Source: JANQKX01 sp039028695 (lineage in GTDB: Bacteria; Pseudomonadota; Alphaproteobacteria; Kiloniellales; Kiloniellaceae). Taken from it: a DNA stretch of 45,494 nt. The position numbers were made by a program, and so were the translations under genes. Numbering within the stretch: position 1 is the first letter of the stretch; each line of letters begins with the position of its first letter. Under the pieces are notes generated by a model. That model was not told the DNA's origin and did not search any database. It saw nothing but the letters and a program-made list of their open reading frames with translations. The stretch covers positions 1 to 45,494 of the forward strand of contig JBCCHN010000032.1 in NCBI GenBank assembly GCA_039028695.1. The letters run 5' to 3'. Shown here piece after piece: positions 1 to 7,407 of this stretch.

Positions 1-682
1 CGGTCCAGGACCAGGAGGGCCGAAGCCGTCAGGAGCCATCCCGACGGCTCGGGGACCGGACAGAAAGTGACCTGGTACGCGTTCTTCCCCATGTCGGGAT
101 TCGCGCACGTGAAGTCGCTGGACGGATCGTCGAACTGATAGCTGTAGGCATTGGGACAGGCCTGCTTGAAGAAGGCCGTGAACGGAGAAGCCCCGCCACC
201 GGCCACCGTGGCCGCCGTGATCCAATCGGAGTCGTAGGGGCCACAGCAGCTCGATCGGGGCACGCAGACCTCGCCCAGTGTCGCGCTGTCGTGGCAGGTC
301 TCTCCGGCGCCCGCGCAGGTAGTGCTCGCGCAGCTGACGAGGGGGGGCACGCAGTAGCCGGCGCTGTTGCAGCTGCCGCCGTCGCAGTCCCCGTCGCTCA
401 AGCAGGTTCGTCCGCAGAGGCTCTCCCCGGGGACACAGACCGCGGGTCCACCGGGAACGGCGAGACAGTCGTCGCCGCCCCAACAGGTCGGGCTGCCCCC
501 ATTGCACGAGCTCGTATACGGGCCGGTGCAGCAGTAGGCGTCCTCATAGGTCGCGCAGTCGAGGCCCGCCGGCGGGCTCGCCGATTGGCAGGCATCGCAG
601 GGGTCGATGCAGCCGACGACGCACATGCCGTCCACGCAGGCCCCGCCGTCGGCGCACGGCCCCTCCATCGGGCACCCGCGTG
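1..682 (-). CDS. Partial thaumatin-like protein with Cys-rich region and PEP-CTERM-type tail (probably foreign)
   Basis: An open minus-strand frame runs from about 695 off the left edge. From its visible N-terminus it reads a cysteine-rich stretch with short CxDGxxC-type units (CADGGACVDGMC, CLSDGDCDGGSC), then a segment with the thaumatin C-terminal signature (FKQACPNAYSYQFDDPSSDF, then FTC and YQVTFCP), then VPEPSGWLL and a hydrophobic run cut off by the window end. VPEP plus a hydrophobic segment is how PEP-CTERM sorting tails begin. No convincing start exists: the frame is closed upstream by a TGA at 698-696, and the first in-frame ATG (668) lies inside the Cys-rich part. Base composition is visibly GC-richer than downstream. 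The family call rests on motif memory. The tail call is weaker because the Arg-rich end is not visible. Cys-rich units like these recall Myxococcota or other non-alphaproteobacterial secreted proteins. Confidence 0.7.
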
Positions 683-690
683 ACCCTGCG
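670..690. other. Probable chimeric junction
   Basis: Peroxiredoxin similarity stops near 677 and the thaumatin-like frame is readable up to about 682, so the two unrelated sequences meet within about 20 bases. No repeat, transposase, target duplication or attachment site is visible at the join. Composition changes abruptly across it. Basis: seen in the sequence. That it is an artefact is inference. Confidence 0.75.
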
Positions 691-949
691 TCTCCTCAAT
701 GTCCTTGGACCATTCTACGTGGTCACTGACCGGGTCGACGGAAACGCCGATGATTTTGCAATTGCGTTTTTCGAATTCGGGCTTAAGGCCGGCCATATAG
801 CCAAGCTCGGTGGTGCAAACGGGTGTGAAGTCCTTGGGATGGGAAAATAAGATGGCCCACCCGTCGCCGATCCAGTCATGAAACGAGATGGTGCCCTCGG
901 TCGTTTCCGCCGTAAAGTTCGGTGCTTCGTCGTTAATTCTCAATGGCAT
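677..949 (-). pseudogene. 5' fragment of 1-Cys-type peroxiredoxin, cut at the junction
   Basis: The ATG at 949 follows a clear Shine-Dalgarno (GGGAGG). About 91 residues are good peroxiredoxin sequence (AhpC/TSA family, Prx6 type). The peroxidatic cysteine is in HPKDFTPVCTTE, followed by the conserved VSVDPVSDHVEWSKDIEETQ stretch. Similarity ends after QGHA, where homologues continue into the rest of a roughly 210-220 aa protein that reduces peroxides in the cytoplasm. The open frame carries on to 398 but becomes Arg/Ala-rich nonsense, because it is reading the thaumatin-like DNA out of frame. So the 3' half of the gene is missing here. The cause is an assembly chimera or a true deletion/rearrangement. 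The gene stands alone with its own ribosome site. Confidence 0.85.
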
Positions 950-1176
950 GCTTAGCCTCCCTCACAATAGGTGCCGTGAAAAATCGAAACGCCGCTCGGC
1001 GGCACGCCACGGGGGCGCTGGAAAGCCATTTGTGCGGCGACTTTAAGGTTGCCCGATTTGCGGGCGTCGAAAGGTTTTGAAGGTTGAATTTTAGGTCCGA
1101 GACAACCCCCGCTCAAACCAAAACTGAGCTAAAGGGGCCAATCATCACAAAGATGTGGCAATTGATCCCTAGCAAT

Positions 1177-1542
1177 TCAAGCGGCCTTTCTTGCACCGCG
1201 AGAATAGGCGCCGGTGGGTCTGAGATTTTGCGAGGACGGCGGTCGGGATGCGTGATCGCGGAAAGCCCGCAGCGAAGAAGTGATATAATCTGCCTTTAGG
1301 TAATCCAGTCCGTCATCGGCGGTCATCAGCGCGGCGATGCGCAGTTTTTCGATCTCATCGGCGGACGCACGATCGCTGAGATTCGAAAGAACCGGGACAA
1401 AATCCACTAAACTGCGTCCAGTAGGCAGGGCAATTCGGTAACGGCTCGCGATCCGCTCCGCCTCTTTGAGGAAGGTTTCGGAGATTTGGGCCACGTAATT
1501 GGTTTTTGCGGCCGATGAATGGTCGGTGCGGCTGGAGGTCAT
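1177..1542 (-). CDS. Hypothetical protein, 121 aa
   Basis: Not recognised. The ATG at 1542 is preceded by GGGTGAGGG, an acceptable ribosome site. The protein has no signal peptide or membrane segment. Residues 15-75 look helical and charged, and the C-terminus (SRPPSSQNLRPTGAY and after) is basic and probably disordered. It has an evenly amphipathic composition, and the other frames over this stretch look like shadows. It lies between the peroxiredoxin fragment and a small membrane-protein gene on the same strand, with gaps large enough for separate promoters. Confidence 0.55.
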   Translation of the reverse strand: MTSSRTDHSSAAKTNYVAQISETFLKEAERIASRYRIALPTGRSLVDFVPVLSNLSDRASADEIEKLRIAALMTADDGLDYLKADYITSSLRAFRDHASRPPSSQNLRPTGAYSRGARKAA

Positions 1543-1733
1543 GGGGCCCTCACCCTAATTGGGGACGTGATCGTTGGATCAGCAGGTGTGATTCCCACTT
1601 CGTCCGGGCAAGGTTTTTCACGCATTCTTGCGAAGATTTCATTCGGCCGAAAGGATCGGCCCCGCAATCCGAAAACCGATTAATTTCAGATCCAAGCGTT
1701 GCTCGAGATTTAGACGGGTTTGATAAGATCAGC

Positions 1734-1868
1734 CTAAAAGAGCAAAAGACCAAACACGTAAATAAAACCGATAACAACCACAACGCCGATCGCAATGCCT
1801 TCCAGCCAATGGACAATTTTTCGAGCGCCGCTGCCTTGTTGTTCACTCTGTTGTACCGATCGATACAT
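1734..1868 (-). CDS. Small single-pass membrane protein, 44 aa
   Basis: Found by reading the minus strand. The ATG at 1868 has GGGGAGAAGG immediately upstream at ideal spacing. The 44-codon frame starts MYRSVQQSEQQGSGARK and continues into a single hydrophobic helix (about residues 25-44: IAIGVVVVIGFIYVFGLLLF), ending in TAG at 1736-1734. The soluble, polar N-terminus followed by a C-terminal helix suggests a tail-anchored inner-membrane peptide. Function is unknown. It competes with a longer frame over 1550-1882 that is Arg/Ser/Cys-rich, lacks this ribosome site and looks like a shadow. The evidence is the strong Shine-Dalgarno plus a clean transmembrane segment. Homologue conservation is untested. 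Confidence 0.6.
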   Translation of the reverse strand: MYRSVQQSEQQGSGARKIVHWLEGIAIGVVVVIGFIYVFGLLLF

Positions 1869-2023
1869 TGCCTTCTCCCCACATTTTCTTCGCGTCGGAA
1901 GATTTCGAGGCGTATTCCAAACGCCTTCAGCTTATTTTTGCGGGCGCATCATAACCCTTTTCCCGTAAAATTTCAATTTTTGTTAACCTTTAGAGGGGTG
2001 GTCTTACTCCATTGGGAGGACCC

Positions 2024-2311
2024 TCACTCGCTGGTGCTGAAATGAGGCCAGCCGAGTCGGGCGCACCTTTCGTTGAAAAACAGGGACTTCCAAGACAGGT
2101 ACCATCCGCGATCGTGAAAAAGCCGGAGTGAAGTCTCTATATCCCGGCAATCGGCCTCGCTCGCCGGATACCAGCTTTCGCGCCCTAACTGCCCAAGACA
2201 GTAATCCTGACTGGCCATTGTCGTGATGCAGGTGATGTAGGGATCATCCTCTTGCGCCGAAGCTTCCTGAAAAAAGGCTAGGCATAAGAGTACAATCATT
2301 GAAATTATCAT
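2024..2311 (-). CDS. Small exported protein with four cysteines, 95 aa
   Basis: Not recognised as a known family. I chose the ATG at 2311 because it gives a compact signal peptide (MIISMIVLLCLAFFQEASA, cleavage after ASA). A GTG at 2374 in the same frame would add 21 residues and a second hydrophobic patch without a ribosome site. The mature part is about 76 residues with four cysteines (about residues 28, 38, 55 and 83), enough for two disulfides, and is rich in Trp and Tyr, consistent with a small periplasmic protein. No strong Shine-Dalgarno is visible. The upstream DNA is extremely AT-rich. It is transcribed away from the MBL-fold gene. Confidence 0.6.
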   Translation of the reverse strand: MIISMIVLLCLAFFQEASAQEDDPYITCITTMASQDYCLGQLGRESWYPASEADCRDIETSLRLFHDRGWYLSWKSLFFNERCARLGWPHFSTSE

Positions 2312-2373
2312 CAAATAAAATCTAGCCAATTCTGCCTCTATTGGAAAAAATATTGTTAGTAATTCGTATACCA

Positions 2374-2486
2374 CATTTATTTATTGATGAAAAACTAAAT
2401 AAAAAAGCCATTTTTTAAAATCTTTATATAATTTTTATTATAGTTTTAGGGGATTTTTGTTTGAGTCTAAATCATGGAGCAAAATA
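2374..2486. promoter_or_regulatory. AT-rich divergent intergenic region
   Basis: About 110 bases between divergent genes are far AT-richer than the surroundings, with A and T runs (AAAAAAGCCATTTTTT at about 2402-2417, TATATAATTTTTATTATAG at about 2425-2443). It probably contains promoters or an A/T-rich protein-binding site for the small exported protein (minus) and possibly the MBL hydrolase (plus). Individual -35/-10 boxes cannot be assigned reliably. Confidence 0.45.
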
Positions 2487-2526
2487 GGCGCTATTGCGCC
2501 GGAAAGCTGTACTTGGCAGACAGCTT
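2487..2526 (+). promoter_or_regulatory. Two adjacent hairpins upstream of the MBL gene
   Basis: GGCGC-TATT-GCGCC (2487-2500) is followed three bases later by AAGCTGT-9 nt-ACAGCTT (2504-2526, perfect 7-bp stem). No U-tract follows either one on the plus strand. They lie 50-90 bases before the GTG of the MBL-fold gene, so they may be operators or leader structure. Confidence 0.45.
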
Positions 2527-2578
2527 AACCTGCCTCATCATGATTATCCTGGCGTTCTAACTTGATGCATGAGCTCCC

Positions 2579-3484
2579 GTGTCCGAACCGATTTCCTTTG
2601 TGCGGAAGATGGAATTTTCCTATGGCCTGCCCCAGGTGTTGTCGCCTCTAATTCGCCGGGTCATGGCCCAAAATCCGGGGCCTTTCACCTTCCATGGTAC
2701 CGGAACCTACATTGTCGGGCGGGGGACCGTGGCCATCATCGACCCCGGCCCCTTGATTGAGGACCATGTGAAAGCCCTGCTCTCGGCCATAGCGGGTGAA
2801 CGGCTGTCCCATATCCTTATTACCCACACACACCGGGATCATTCACCGGCCGCGGCACCTCTCCATCAGGCGACGGGGGCGCCGGTCTTTGCCTTCTGTT
2901 CCCAGGAAGAAGGATGGCTCACCGGCGATGTGGAAGCGGGTGTGGATTTAGATTTTAAGGCCGATCATACCGTTCGATCCGGCGATATTTTCGAGGGCCC
3001 GGGTTGGACCTTGGAGGCCATTCATACGCCCGGTCACATGTCGAACCATCTTTGCTTTGCCTTAGAGGAAGAACAGACACTTTTCAGTGGCGATCATGTC
3101 ATGGGGTGGTCGACTACCGTGATCGTGCCGCCGGATGGCAATATGTCGGATTACATGACTTCTTTACGGACTTTGATGGATCGGCCCGAGCAAGTTTATC
3201 GGCCTACCCATGGCCCGGCCATTGAGGATCCCAAGGCCTTTGTGGCGGCCCTATTGGCCCACCGCGAAGCACGCAACCGGCAGATTTTGGGTATCTTGGC
3301 TAAGGGTTCCGCCGGAACCGGAGCCATTGTTTCCCAGGCCTATGAGGGTCTTTCCGAGGCCCTGGTTCCCGCGGCGCGTCAAACGGTTCTGGCTCATTTG
3401 ATCCATTTGACGGAGCGGAACTTGGTTCGGTGTTCCGGCATTCCAAATCACAAGTCGGTTTTTAGCCTCGCCGAAGACAATTAG
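2579..3484 (+). CDS. MBL-fold metallo-hydrolase (LACTB2/glyoxalase II-like)
   Basis: A 301-aa metallo-beta-lactamase-fold hydrolase. The metal ligands are in place: HTHRDH at residues 83-88, His153 (TPGHMSNH), Asp172 in SGDHVMGW, and His211 (THGP). The C-terminal ~60 residues (AARQTVLAHLIHLTERNLVRC region) resemble the small winged-helix domain of LACTB2-type proteins. Members cleave thioesters, RNA or other esters, and the substrate cannot be read from sequence. The frame opens with GTG at 2579 after a weak ribosome site. No in-frame ATG lies before Met11, so a start at Met11 is a less likely option. The gene stands alone, converging with pyrE 7 bases downstream. No signal peptide, so cytoplasmic. 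Confidence 0.85.
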   Translation: MSEPISFVRKMEFSYGLPQVLSPLIRRVMAQNPGPFTFHGTGTYIVGRGTVAIIDPGPLIEDHVKALLSAIAGERLSHILITHTHRDHSPAAAPLHQATGAPVFAFCSQEEGWLTGDVEAGVDLDFKADHTVRSGDIFEGPGWTLEAIHTPGHMSNHLCFALEEEQTLFSGDHVMGWSTTVIVPPDGNMSDYMTSLRTLMDRPEQVYRPTHGPAIEDPKAFVAALLAHREARNRQILGILAKGSAGTGAIVSQAYEGLSEALVPAARQTVLAHLIHLTERNLVRCSGIPNHKSVFSLAEDN

Positions 3485-3491
3485 CCCCGGA

Positions 3492-4049
3492 TCACTTGGC
3501 CGCCGCGGGCACGAAGTCCGATCTGTCATAAAGAGCTTCCAGGTCCAGCCCTTCGGCCGCCAAATTCTCCCGGCCGCCTTCGCAACGATCCACCACCGTA
3601 ACGATTTTTCGGATTCTGCAGTTTCGCCCACGCGCGGCTTTAACGGCCTTCATCACCGAGCCGCCGGTTGTGATCACGTCGTCCAACAGGATTACCTCAT
3701 CCCCGTCATCTAAAAATCCATCGACCTGCTCCATGATGCCGTGGTCCTTGACCTTATCGCGCACGTAAAAGGCTTTGACCGGATAGGTGGGGTAACTTTT
3801 GACACAGACCGCCGCAACCAAAGGCACCCCGCCCACTGCGATCCCGCCCACCACGCGAATCTGATCTCGCGTCATGATCTCGAGTATGGCATCGGCCAGC
3901 AGCTGGGAGCCCTCGGGATCGAGCATCGTCAGCTTCATATTAAAAAAGACATCGCTTTTTTTTCCGGAGGCCAAGGTGAAATCGCCGTACTTGAAGGATT
4001 TTTCACGAATGATGTCGCGCAGGCGGTCGCGCGGGTTTTCCTGGGTCAT
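3492..4049 (-). CDS. pyrE: Orotate phosphoribosyltransferase
   Basis: PyrE joins orotate to PRPP to form OMP in pyrimidine synthesis. The 185-aa length fits the family. The PRPP-binding loop is VILLDDVITTGGS (about residues 119-131). GKKSDVFFNMK near residue 29 and FYVRDKVKDHG near residue 94 match conserved orotate/PRPP-contact regions. The frame extends to a TTG at 4067, but the ATG at 4049 is preferred because GGGAGA lies about 9 bases upstream and homologues begin there. Monocistronic, with its 3' end 7 bases from the convergent MBL gene. Confidence 0.93.
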   Translation of the reverse strand: MTQENPRDRLRDIIREKSFKYGDFTLASGKKSDVFFNMKLTMLDPEGSQLLADAILEIMTRDQIRVVGGIAVGGVPLVAAVCVKSYPTYPVKAFYVRDKVKDHGIMEQVDGFLDDGDEVILLDDVITTGGSVMKAVKAARGRNCRIRKIVTVVDRCEGGRENLAAEGLDLEALYDRSDFVPAAAK

Positions 4050-4388
4050 GGTCCCAAAGTCTCCCAATGATGAAGTAGTAACAGTTGAGGTAATCGGCGC
4101 TGGAATTTACGGGATTGCGGTTCCTTCGAACAGGGGCAAGTTGGGCCTTTGTTGCGAGTTAATTTTCGAACAACCTAATTTAGAATTAACCACTATTACA
4201 AATTACATCGCTTGATTTTTGTCGGGAACCATTTCTGCTTCGGTCGGTTGGTTAATTGCAAGGCAATCCGCGGTTTGATTGAGACGGGCAGTGTCTTTTG
4301 CCCAAGTTGGATAACCGGACAGCATAAGTCCGCCCAAGTTGGTCATTGTCTCTTGTCAGCCGCCCCTAAGATAGGCAGGAGGAGTTTA
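4050..4388. promoter_or_regulatory. Divergent intergenic region with an 11-bp direct repeat
   Basis: This 340-base gap separates divergent pyrE and the 83-aa ORF. Its middle is AT-rich (about 4155-4215). GCCCAAGTTGG occurs twice, at 4300-4310 and 4332-4342, 32 bases apart (about three helical turns), roughly 50-90 bases before the ATG at 4389. That arrangement fits a regulator site. No gene is convincing here. The plus-strand frame from 4212 is just an upstream extension of the 83-aa gene. Confidence 0.4.
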
Positions 4389-4640
4389 ATGACACTGGCC
4401 CGTTTGGAAAATTTTGCCGAAGAAGATACGGCTTTGCTGGCCTACTTGTTGCGTGAGGCGGCAAATTGTGAGGAATTGCCTTGGCAAAAGCGCGCTCGCT
4501 ACCGTGACTTCGCCGAGTGGCTTGAGATCCGCATGCGTGTGCGCACACAGCGCAACGTCAGCCGGAAAGGGCATTGGCGCCGTCGCGAGCGTATTTCAGT
4601 GGGTGGTGATGCCCCGCAACCGGTGGCCGCGTCCGTCTAA
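4389..4640 (+). CDS. Hypothetical protein, 83 aa
   Basis: Not recognised. The ATG at 4389 is chosen over the longer frame from 4212 because GGCAGGAGGAG lies directly upstream. The N-terminal 45 residues are acidic and helical (LARLENFAEEDTALLAYLLR), with a Trp/Arg-rich middle (WQKRARYRDFAEWLEIRMRV) and a basic tail. It could be a small regulator or adaptor, but nothing specific is visible. It is preceded by the paired direct repeats and faces the peroxiredoxin/oxygenase fusion gene convergently. Confidence 0.6.
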   Translation: MTLARLENFAEEDTALLAYLLREAANCEELPWQKRARYRDFAEWLEIRMRVRTQRNVSRKGHWRRRERISVGGDAPQPVAASV

Positions 4641-4720
4641 ATCCCCATACCGCTTCCTGATTGAACCGACCGCGGATGTTTATCGGCGCGGAGCATTGGT
4701 GCCGCCCAAAATCAATGCCA

Positions 4721-4752
4721 CAAGGTTTAAGGGCCGCAAGGTTTCAAGGCCG
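4721..4752. repeat. Two-copy 16-bp tandem repeat
   Basis: CAAGGTTTAAGGGCCG (4721-4736) is followed directly by CAAGGTTTCAAGGCCG (4737-4752), differing at two positions. It sits in the gap between convergent genes, just past the stop of the fusion gene. Too short to class further. Confidence 0.6.
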
Positions 4753-4758
4753 TAAAGT

Positions 4759-5838
4759 CTAACGCCGGGGCGGGGCCATTCGCTGTTGAGCGGCCGCCTG
4801 GTCGACGAGAAAGGTCAAGGCAACGAAGCGGCGTCCCCGTGTGACGGGCGTTGCCTCGTGCATCAAAGAGCAGGAAAAAACAATCGCGCCGCCCGCCGGC
4901 GCGGTGTAGAGGTGCCGGCCAAACTCGGGAAACCGTAGGGCCCCGCCGTCGTAATTGCCGTTAAGGTTCAGGGTCACGGCAAAGCGTCTCGGGGCGGTTT
5001 GGGGTGTGGTGTTATCCCGGTGAGGGCGGAAGTAATCCCCCCGCTGGGCGTCATAAGCGCCGATACAAAAGTGCTCGATGATGTTGGTGCCGAACTGAAA
5101 GGCCCTAAAAACTTCGGGCGAAATCCGGCCGATCACCTTTTGTGCCAAACGGTGGTTCAAAGATTCATTGGGGCGGTGGTCGAGGCGCTTTTTCATGGTG
5201 AAGTCCACGGCGCGGGTGGCCCCACCCGTGGCGGCTCGGCGTCGAACCTCCCCTTCGCCGTGATCTTGCCGCCAGGCCTCAATGACCTCTTCGCAAAAAC
5301 TCGGCTCCAGCACGCGTGGGATTAACAGAACGGGCGCTTGCGCGGTGATGGTTGGACTTGGCGCGCCGGCAAGGCGACCCAAACGAGCGAGCCAGTCAGG
5401 CACCTGCGATGAAAGGGGGCTTTGCAGGCCATTTACGTCTGTGCTCCCCAGAACCCGTTGGTTGGCGTCCAACAGCAGGCTATGGGGACTGCCGATCGGG
5501 TCGGTCTTGCTTACAACGCCGAAGCCTTCCGTAATGGCGCCGGCGGGGTCTGAAAAAAGAGTGCCCCTGTAGCCGTGGGCCTGTGCGATGCGGGCATTCT
5601 CGCCGTGATCAAGGCGCGTGATCAAGACCGGGGTTGCGCCTGCCTGAACCAAGTCGTGCAATGCGGTGAAGATTTCGGCGAAGAACCCGGCTTTTTCGCT
5701 TGCCGCCCGATCCGGACAAAAACACAAGACGACGGGGTCCCCCTGAAAGCGGTCATAAAAGCTGCCCAAGCGTCCCTCTTGATTGGGCAGGGAAAAGTCT
5801 GGGACCCGGTCGCCCATCGTAAAAAGCTTAAGGGTCAA
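4759..5838 (-). CDS. Degenerate peroxiredoxin-like domain fused to 2OG-Fe(II) oxygenase (prolyl 4-hydroxylase type)
   Basis: A 359-aa two-domain protein. Residues ~8-155 have the AhpC/TSA thioredoxin fold (GDRVPDFSLPNQEG, then FSDPAG and GSPHSLLLD). The usual PxxxTxxCT catalytic loop is replaced by FCPDRAASE, so the peroxidatic Cys appears lost. Residues ~170-350 are a prolyl-4-hydroxylase-type dioxygenase with an iron site of H273-x-D275 (RPHRDNT) and H327, and a 2-oxoglutarate-binding Arg around 337 (HEATPVTRGRR). The second domain should therefore be active, on an unknown substrate. The start is a TTG at 5838 with AAGGAT 6 bases upstream. An ATG at 5817 has no comparable ribosome site. It is the last gene of a long minus-strand run, 60 bases after the ABC permease. 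No signal peptide. Confidence 0.85.
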   Translation of the reverse strand: MTLKLFTMGDRVPDFSLPNQEGRLGSFYDRFQGDPVVLCFCPDRAASEKAGFFAEIFTALHDLVQAGATPVLITRLDHGENARIAQAHGYRGTLFSDPAGAITEGFGVVSKTDPIGSPHSLLLDANQRVLGSTDVNGLQSPLSSQVPDWLARLGRLAGAPSPTITAQAPVLLIPRVLEPSFCEEVIEAWRQDHGEGEVRRRAATGGATRAVDFTMKKRLDHRPNESLNHRLAQKVIGRISPEVFRAFQFGTNIIEHFCIGAYDAQRGDYFRPHRDNTTPQTAPRRFAVTLNLNGNYDGGALRFPEFGRHLYTAPAGGAIVFSCSLMHEATPVTRGRRFVALTFLVDQAAAQQRMAPPRR

Positions 5839-5898
5839 GGCTCTATCCTTGATGAAAAAAGGGCATCGGGTAATGAATGGCCTTGGGCCAGAAGATTA

Positions 5899-6660
5899 TC
5901 AGACCTCGCGGGGGCGCAGATGCGCATGCCAGTGCTTCTCCCAAACCTTGAAGCCGCGCGTGATGAAATAGACCAGAATCATATAAAGGATGGCCGCGGC
6001 GATGAAGCCTTCATAAGCCAAATAGTATTTACTGTTCAAGATCCGACCAGCGCCCAGAATATCCACGATGGTCACCGTGCTGGCAACCACCGAGCCATGC
6101 AGCATGAAAATCACTTCGTTGGAATAGGCCGGCAAGGCCCGCCGCAGGGCGTTTGGCAAGACCACCCGCCGGTTGATGGTATTGGGGCTCATGCCACATG
6201 ACTTTGCCGCTTCCACCTCACCGTGGGGTACAGCTTCGATCGCACCGCGGAAAATCTCGGTGGTATAGGCGGCGGTGTTCAGCACGAAAGCGATGATGGT
6301 GCACCACCAGGCGTCCCGCAAGATAGGCCACATGAAGGAATCGCGGATAATCTCAAACTGACTTGCCCCGTAGTAGATCAAATAAAGTTGGACCAACAGC
6401 GGAGTGCCGCGAAAAACATAGACATAGCCAAAAACGATAGGATTAAGAATGGGCGTGCGGTTGGCTCGGATTACAGCCAAAGGAATCGATATTATTCCGC
6501 CCACAACGAGGGCCAATGCCACCAAGACCATTGTGTGCCAAATTCCCTCGAGAAAAAGCGGCCAATGTTCGAGAATGAGCACAAAATCGATCGGCGAAGC
6601 TTCTTCGCTGAATTGCTGGATCGCGTGCAGCAGACCGGGGCTTGGTTCTTGTTCAGCCAT
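5899..6660 (-). CDS. Polar amino-acid ABC transporter, permease (HisM/ArtM type)
   Basis: This 253-aa inner-membrane permease belongs to the His/Glu/Gln/Arg family. It has about five hydrophobic helices and the EAA loop contacting the ATPase (GEVEAAKSCGMSPNTINRRV), followed by LPNALRRALPAYSNE. It pairs with the preceding permease, whose TAG lies 3 bases upstream of this ATG, to form the membrane heterodimer. Gene order ATPase, binding protein, Q-type, M-type matches E. coli artPIQM. Arginine, lysine, ornithine or histidine are likely substrates, inferred from family and order only. Confidence 0.9.
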   Translation of the reverse strand: MAEQEPSPGLLHAIQQFSEEASPIDFVLILEHWPLFLEGIWHTMVLVALALVVGGIISIPLAVIRANRTPILNPIVFGYVYVFRGTPLLVQLYLIYYGASQFEIIRDSFMWPILRDAWWCTIIAFVLNTAAYTTEIFRGAIEAVPHGEVEAAKSCGMSPNTINRRVVLPNALRRALPAYSNEVIFMLHGSVVASTVTIVDILGAGRILNSKYYLAYEGFIAAAILYMILVYFITRGFKVWEKHWHAHLRPREV

Positions 6661-6663
6661 GGT

Positions 6664-7353
6664 CTAGGCCCGCCTCACACCGGCGCTATATTTCCGATCC
6701 AACCAGCGCAGGCCCAAGTCTGAAATTGCTGTGAGTACCAAATAGATCAATAAGGTTACAAAAAAGAAGGTAAAAAGCTGACGCGTGGATCGCCCAGCGG
6801 TGAAAGCTTCCCATACCAGCTCGTGGAGGCCCAAAACGGAAACCAAGGCGGTGGCTTTGAGAAGCACCAACCAGTTATTGCCGAAAGAAGGCAGGGCAAA
6901 ACGCACCAATTGCGGCCATACGACGCGGCTGAAAACCAGTTTAGGCGCCATGCCGCAGGCCACAGCGGCTTCTACCTGTCCACGGGGAATCGCTAAATAG
7001 GCGCCACGGAAAGTCTCGGTCATATAGGCGCCAAACACAAAACCGATGGTAAAGACCCCGGCCGTGAATTGGCTGATTTCAACATACCCCCACCAGCCGG
7101 TTGCTTCACCCAAATCGTTCAAGGCTTGTTGGCCGCCGTAAAACAGCAGCAACATCAAAACCAGATCAGGAACACCGCGGATTAAAGTGGTGTAGGCTGC
7201 AGCAACGCCACCGGCTACCTTGGAACCGGACAGCTTGGCCCAGGCACCGAGTAGGCCCAAAAGAACTGCGAGCAGAACCGAGCAGAGAGAAACCATCACG
7301 GTCACCCACGTGCCACTCAAAATCGACGGCATGTAGGCGATGACTGTTTCCAT
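6664..7353 (-). CDS. Polar amino-acid ABC transporter, permease (HisQ/ArtQ type)
   Basis: A 229-aa permease with about five membrane segments and the EAA loop (GQVEAAVACGMAPKLVFSRV). FRGAYLAIPRG and TLIRGVPDLVLMLLLFYGGQ are typical of HisQ-type proteins. It is the first permease after the binding-protein gene, separated from it by 97 bases that contain a strong hairpin. The ATG at 7353 lacks a strong ribosome site in the bases read (GGGATAAGCA upstream). Partner of the M-type permease downstream. Confidence 0.9.
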   Translation of the reverse strand: METVIAYMPSILSGTWVTVMVSLCSVLLAVLLGLLGAWAKLSGSKVAGGVAAAYTTLIRGVPDLVLMLLLFYGGQQALNDLGEATGWWGYVEISQFTAGVFTIGFVFGAYMTETFRGAYLAIPRGQVEAAVACGMAPKLVFSRVVWPQLVRFALPSFGNNWLVLLKATALVSVLGLHELVWEAFTAGRSTRQLFTFFFVTLLIYLVLTAISDLGLRWLDRKYSAGVRRA

Positions 7354-7407
7354 TGCTTATCCCGGTTTTCTCGGCCGAATTAACTCGGCGGAATTACTTT
7401 GGCGATA

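Noticed and set aside
291..683. Plus-strand 130-codon ORF over the left edge
   Set aside because: It is a shadow of the minus-strand thaumatin-like coding frame. Composition is Ala/Arg/Gly-rich with no motif.
1506..2045. Plus-strand 179-codon ORF
   Set aside because: No ribosome site or motif. The opposite strand holds the 44-aa membrane protein with a strong Shine-Dalgarno.
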